A stretch of DNA of 39,341 nt from Vicinamibacteraceae bacterium. GTDB taxonomy: Bacteria > Acidobacteriota > Vicinamibacteria > Marinacidobacterales > Marinacidobacteraceae. The first letter of the stretch is position 1. Each line of letters starts with the position of its first letter. Under the pieces are notes generated by a model, which made no database searches, was not told the origin of the DNA, and worked only from the letters and a program-made list of their open reading frames with translations. A program made the position numbers and the translations under genes. Positions 35,782 through 39,341 of this stretch are shown here, in pieces. The DNA lies in contig JAAXGQ010000026.1 of assembly GCA_012271265.1 (NCBI GenBank), positions 1 through 39,341 on the forward strand, in the 5' to 3' direction.

Positions 35782-35800
35782 CGGGCGCGAAGACTATCAT
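35774..35800 (+). promoter_or_regulatory. Candidate ispH promoter overlapping a minus-strand box
   Basis: TATCAT (35795-35800) lies 16 bases before the ispH ATG; upstream TTGGGC (35774) or TTCTTG (35771) are weak -35 candidates. On the minus strand TAGTCT (35791-35796) lies nine bases before the ferredoxin ATG. The two boxes overlap, so the divergent genes may compete for polymerase. Confidence 0.3.
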
Positions 35801-35816
35801 TCGGCCCGCTCCTGAA

Positions 35817-37091
35817 ATGTCCGGTTCGGCCACTCGAAACGTCCCCCGGGAGCGGCCGGTGTACCTGCCTCCGCCCGACGTGCACTCGCGTGGATTCGGG
35901 CTCAGGAAGGAGATCATCGGTCCGCTGACGGACGACTACCGGGGGCAATTGGTCGCTTTCGCGCGGGCGCACGGCAACCGGATCCGGGCCGGTGACCTTC
36001 GTTTCCTCCTGGCCCGCAAGTTCGGTTTCTGTTACGGCGTGGACCGGGCTATCGAGTACGCCTACGAGACGCGTCTCAGGTTCCCCGAGCACCGGATCTT
36101 CCTGACCGGCGAGATCATCCACAACCCGGACGTGAACCGCCGGCTCCGCGAGTTCGGGATCCGGATCCTGGTTCCGGACGATTGCCTCGCAGCCAAGTTC
36201 GTCGAGGTCCGGCCCTCGGATGTCGTCCTGCTGCCGGCGTTCGGCGTGCCCACCGACGAACTCGCGTTCCTCCGCGACCGAGGGTGCATCCTGGTCGATA
36301 CGACCTGCGGCTCGGTCATGAATGTCTGGAAGAACGTGGACCGTTACCGCCAGGACGGCTTCACCGCCATCGTCCACGGGAAGTACTTCCACGAGGAGAC
36401 CCGGGCCACCGCATCGCGCGCGGGGCAGTACCTCGTCGTGAAGGACATGGAGGAGGCGCTCGAGGTCTGCCGCTACATCGAGGCCGGCGCCGACGGCCAG
36501 CCGGATCGGGAGGCGTTCCTGGAGCGCTTCGGGAGGGCCTGCTCGCCCGGCTTCGACCCCGACGAGGGGCTGGGGCAGATCGGCCTGGCGAACCAGACCA
36601 CGATGCTGGCCGGCGAGTCCCAGGCCATCGCCGACGAGCTCGGTAAGGCGATGGCGCGCCGCTACGGCGAGGAGGCGCTGCCTCGGCGCTTCCGCTCCTT
36701 CGACACGATCTGCAGCTCGACCCAGAAGCGGCAGGACGCGGTCCTGGAGATGCTCGCGGAGGACCTGGACCTGGTGCTGGTCATCGGGGGTTTCAACTCC
36801 TCGAACACCGGACACCTGGTGGAGCTCAGCAGCGAGCGGTTCCCGAGCTACCACATTTCCGGGGCCGACTGCCTTCGCTCTCCCGACGAGATCCGTCACC
36901 GGATCGGGGCGGATCACGGCCAACCGCCTCGGGTGGTGACGAGCGTCGGGTGGCTGCCGGAGGGGCCCCTCAGGATCGGCGTGACTTCCGGGGCCTCGAC
37001 CCCCGACATGGCGGTGCACCAGGCGATCGCCCGCGTTCTGGAATTCCGGGGGCTGACCGAAGCGGCTTGCGTCCCCGACGACAGAACCTGA
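35817..37091 (+). CDS. ispH: 4-hydroxy-3-methylbut-2-enyl diphosphate reductase, long form
   Basis: This is the last enzyme of the MEP isoprenoid pathway, an iron-sulfur protein making IPP and DMAPP. The three cluster cysteines are Cys72 ([11 protein letters not shown]), Cys164 ([11 protein letters not shown]) and Cys299 ([14 protein letters not shown]). Substrate-site blocks include [42 protein letters not shown] and TSGASTPD. At 424 residues it is the long type with an extra N-terminal ~60 residues, unlike the ~316-residue E. coli protein. uvrB follows after a ~40-base gap. The nearby ferredoxin might supply electrons, which is speculation. Confidence 0.95.
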   Translation: MSGSATRNVPRERPVYLPPPDVHSRGFGLRKEIIGPLTDDYRGQLVAFARAHGNRIRAGDLRFLLARKFGFCYGVDRAIEYAYETRLRFPEHRIFLTGEIIHNPDVNRRLREFGIRILVPDDCLAAKFVEVRPSDVVLLPAFGVPTDELAFLRDRGCILVDTTCGSVMNVWKNVDRYRQDGFTAIVHGKYFHEETRATASRAGQYLVVKDMEEALEVCRYIEAGADGQPDREAFLERFGRACSPGFDPDEGLGQIGLANQTTMLAGESQAIADELGKAMARRYGEEALPRRFRSFDTICSSTQKRQDAVLEMLAEDLDLVLVIGGFNSSNTGHLVELSSERFPSYHISGADCLRSPDEIRHRIGADHGQPPRVVTSVGWLPEGPLRIGVTSGASTPDMAVHQAIARVLEFRGLTEAACVPDDRT

Positions 37092-37131
37092 CGCATCCGC
37101 CCCGGTCAGGGGCGACCGGGAGGTTGCGGTG

Positions 37132-39225
37132 ATGCGGCAGGACACCTCCCGTTTCGCCGGCCCGGCTGAGCGCGCCGCGCCCTACGCGCGGCCCGGGCTG
37201 CCGTCCCGGAGAGGCGGCCGACCGTTTCGGCTCGCCAGTCCGTTCACCCCGAAGGGAGACCAGGAGCGGGCGATCGAAGCCCTCATTCGCGGCCTCGAAT
37301 CGGGTGATCCGGACCAGGTCCTTCTCGGAGTGACCGGCTCCGGGAAGACCTACACGGTGGCCGGCGCCATCGCCGCGGTGAACCGTCCGGCCCTCGTCGT
37401 GGCCCACAACAAGACCCTCGCGGCGCAGCTCTACCAGGAATTCCGGTCCTTCTTTCCCGACAACGCGGTCGAGTACTTCGTCAGCTACTACGACTACTAC
37501 CAGCCCGAGGCCTACGTCCCGGCCAGCGACACCTATATAGAGAAAGAAGCCACGATCAACGACGAGATCGACCGGCTGCGCCTGTCCACCACGCGCTCTC
37601 TCTTCGAGCGGCGGGACGTGCTCATCGTGGCGAGCGTTTCCTGCATCTACGGCCTCGGGTCTCCGGAGGCCTATTACGGGATGCTGGTCGTCTTCGAGGA
37701 GGGGGCGGAGTTCCCCTCCCGCCGCGCGCTCATGGCGAAACTGGTCGAGATGCAGTACCTGCGGAACGACGCCTCCCTCGAGCGCGGCCGGTTCCGGGTC
37801 CGGGGCGACACGGTGGAGATCGTCCCCGGCTACGACGACGTGGGACTGCGCATTCGGCTCTGGGGCGACGAGGTGGAGAGGGTGGCCCGCTTCGATCCGC
37901 TCACCGGACGGGAGCTGGCCCGGGAGACCCGGGTGACGCTCTTCCCCCGGACCCACTACGTGGCGCGGGAGCAGGACCTCGTCCGCGCGATTGCCTCTAT
38001 CCACGACGAGCTCGATGAGCACCATCCCAGGCTGGTGGCCGAGGGCAAGCTGCTCGAGGCGCAGCGGCTCATGCAGCGGACGATGTTCGACCTCGACATG
38101 TTGCGCGAGACCGGCCACTGCCACGGCATCGAGAACTACTCCCGGCACTTCACCGGGCGTTCGGCCGGCGAGCCGCCGCCGACCCTGATGGACTACCTGC
38201 CCGACGACACGGTCTATGTCGTCGACGAGAGCCACCAGACGTTTCCCCAGATCCGCGGCATGTACGCCGGAGACCAGGCCCGGAAGCGCACTCTGGTGGA
38301 GCACGGGTTCCGGCTTCCCTCGGCGCTGGACAACCGGCCGCTGTCTTTCGGTGAATGGGAAGACCGGGTGGGACAGGCCATCGCGGTTTCGGCCACCCCC
38401 GGCCCGTACGAACTCGACCGCGTGCGCGGCGCCGTCGTCGAGCAGATCATCCGTCCGACCGGTCTCCTCGATCCGGCGGTGGAGGTGCGGCCGGCGGAGA
38501 ACCAGGTGGACGACCTGCTCGCCGAGATTCGAAGCGCGGTCGGGGAGGGGAACCGGGTCCTTGTGACCACCCTCACGAAGCGGATGGCGGAGGACCTCAC
38601 CGAGTATTACCACGAGCTCGGGGTCCGCTGCCGCTACATGCATGCGGACACCGACACCCTGGAACGGGTCCAGCTGCTGCGGTCGTTGCGCCTCGGCGAG
38701 TTCGATGTGCTGATCGGGATCAACCTGCTCCGCGAAGGGCTCGATCTTCCCGAAGTCACCCTGGTGGCCATCCTCGACGCCGACAGGGAGGGCTACCTGC
38801 GCTCCGAAGGGGCGCTCATCCAGACGATCGGTCGGGCGGCGCGCAACGCCTCCGGCCGGGCGCTGCTCTACGCCGATCGGGTGACCGGATCCATGGAGCG
38901 GGCGCTTTCGGAGACCCGGCGTCGGCGGGCGCTCCAGGAGGCGCACAACCAGGAACACGGCATCGAGCCCAGGACCGTCGTCAAGGACGTGGCGGTGGCA
39001 CTCGCGACCGAAGGCGGGGAGGCGACGGACACCCCCGAGGAGAAGGACTGGGGCCGCGCGGTCGGCCTCTTTGAGCCGCCGCCAGAGGACGACCGCGACT
39101 TCCACCGGCTCGTCGGCCAGTTGCGGAGGGAGATGAAGAAGGCCGCGCGGGACCTGGAGTTCGAACGCGCGGCCCGTCTGCGGGACCGGATCCGTGAACT
39201 GAAGCAGGCGGTCCTCCTCCGCTGA
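37132..39225 (+). CDS. uvrB: UvrABC excision nuclease subunit B
   Basis: The helicase-like subunit that verifies DNA damage with UvrA and then recruits UvrC. The 697-residue protein has Walker A GVTGSGKT (66-73), [14 protein letters not shown], the beta-hairpin [16 protein letters not shown], the DESH box [11 protein letters not shown], helicase motifs V and VI ([23 protein letters not shown]), and a C-terminal UVR domain ([19 protein letters not shown]) that contacts UvrC. ATG 37132 is preferred; GGGAGG lies eight bases upstream, and a GTG sits immediately before it. An N-terminal extension of ~30 residues precedes the usual start. Confidence 0.96.
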   Translation: MRQDTSRFAGPAERAAPYARPGLPSRRGGRPFRLASPFTPKGDQERAIEALIRGLESGDPDQVLLGVTGSGKTYTVAGAIAAVNRPALVVAHNKTLAAQLYQEFRSFFPDNAVEYFVSYYDYYQPEAYVPASDTYIEKEATINDEIDRLRLSTTRSLFERRDVLIVASVSCIYGLGSPEAYYGMLVVFEEGAEFPSRRALMAKLVEMQYLRNDASLERGRFRVRGDTVEIVPGYDDVGLRIRLWGDEVERVARFDPLTGRELARETRVTLFPRTHYVAREQDLVRAIASIHDELDEHHPRLVAEGKLLEAQRLMQRTMFDLDMLRETGHCHGIENYSRHFTGRSAGEPPPTLMDYLPDDTVYVVDESHQTFPQIRGMYAGDQARKRTLVEHGFRLPSALDNRPLSFGEWEDRVGQAIAVSATPGPYELDRVRGAVVEQIIRPTGLLDPAVEVRPAENQVDDLLAEIRSAVGEGNRVLVTTLTKRMAEDLTEYYHELGVRCRYMHADTDTLERVQLLRSLRLGEFDVLIGINLLREGLDLPEVTLVAILDADREGYLRSEGALIQTIGRAARNASGRALLYADRVTGSMERALSETRRRRALQEAHNQEHGIEPRTVVKDVAVALATEGGEATDTPEEKDWGRAVGLFEPPPEDDRDFHRLVGQLRREMKKAARDLEFERAARLRDRIRELKQAVLLR

Positions 39226-39238
39226 CGAACCCGCATCC

Positions 39239-39304
39239 GCCGGCCCCATGGAGCGCCGGCCCCATGGAGCGCCGGCCCCATGGAGCGCCGGCGTCCTCGC
39301 CGGC
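39239..39304. repeat. Tandem 16-base repeat plus palindrome, right end
   Basis: Three exact copies of GCCGGCCCCATGGAGC occupy 39239-39286. GCCGGCG-TCCT-CGCCGGC then forms a 7-bp inverted repeat at 39287-39304. Read on the minus strand, GGCGAGGACGCCGGCGCTCC equals the core of the repeat at the left end of the window. It starts 13 bases after the uvrB stop. Confidence 0.85.
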
Positions 39305-39341
39305 CTGCGCCGCACCGCAATCTCGTGCCGACAGCGCCGCC

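Noticed and set aside
39239-39304. Possible CRISPR array
   Set aside because: The units are 16 bases and directly adjacent with no spacers; they are a simple tandem repeat.
36970-39315. Long minus-strand frame (781 codons) opposite uvrB and the ispH end
   Set aside because: uvrB and ispH are unmistakable on the other strand; this frame follows their codon periodicity.

Overview
This is a high-GC, gene-dense bacterial chromosome segment of 39,341 bases with roughly 33 protein-coding genes. I see no tRNA, rRNA, insertion sequence or CRISPR array. Most genes are core housekeeping genes with short gaps and ATGA/GTGA stop-start overlaps. The mix suggests a free-living, protein-degrading Gram-negative from an Acidobacteriota- or Gemmatimonadota-like lineage. 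It includes a VPS10/BNR-repeat secreted protein, a TolB-propeller plus CehA-type hydrolase, a fused alpha-beta branched-chain keto-acid dehydrogenase E1, a long-form IspH, an HD-7TM PgpH and an EF-P/EpmA pair. The phylum is an inference from gene content only.

Region by region: (1) 1-2972 (+): an intergenic repeat, then pgpA-cinA-thpR. (2) 2949-6146: riboflavin genes, with ribD on the minus strand diverging from ribE and ribBA on the plus strand; no FMN riboswitch is visible. (3) 6188-7845 (+): efp and its probable modifying enzyme epmA. (4) 8049-14772 (+): an accessory block with a secreted BNR-repeat protein, a 16-bp hairpin, an orphan HsdR_N-like PD-(D/E)XK protein coupled by GTGA overlap to a Tat-type S66 LD-carboxypeptidase, and a lipoprotein with a Big2-like domain and an HExxH site. 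(5) 15111-21118 (+): phoH-pgpH-ybeY-corC-era, a conserved RNA-processing and ribosome-maturation cluster. (6) 25011-21142 (-): rplM-rpsI-rpsB-tsf-pyrH-frr behind a clear sigma70-type promoter and a structured leader. (7) 25229-28524 (+): a DUF1445 protein coupled to a secreted TolB/CehA hydrolase. (8) 31456-28631 (-): an exported M24 peptidase, then a GntP permease. (9) 35781-31654 (-): a 2x[4Fe-4S] ferredoxin, a fused E1 and an acyl-CoA dehydrogenase, fitting branched-chain amino-acid breakdown. (10) 35817-39225 (+): ispH and uvrB. The window closes with a tandem repeat related, in inverted orientation, to the one at its start.

The points most worth a second look are these: the HsdR_N-like nuclease coupled to a carboxypeptidase; the rplM leader with a 10-bp inverted repeat and a U-run; several start codons lying 6-9 nt after a TAnnnT box, which hints at leaderless mRNAs and would explain a DUF1445 gene with no ATG/GTG/TTG start; and the same repeat family at both ends of the window. 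No completely new system could be proven from sequence alone.
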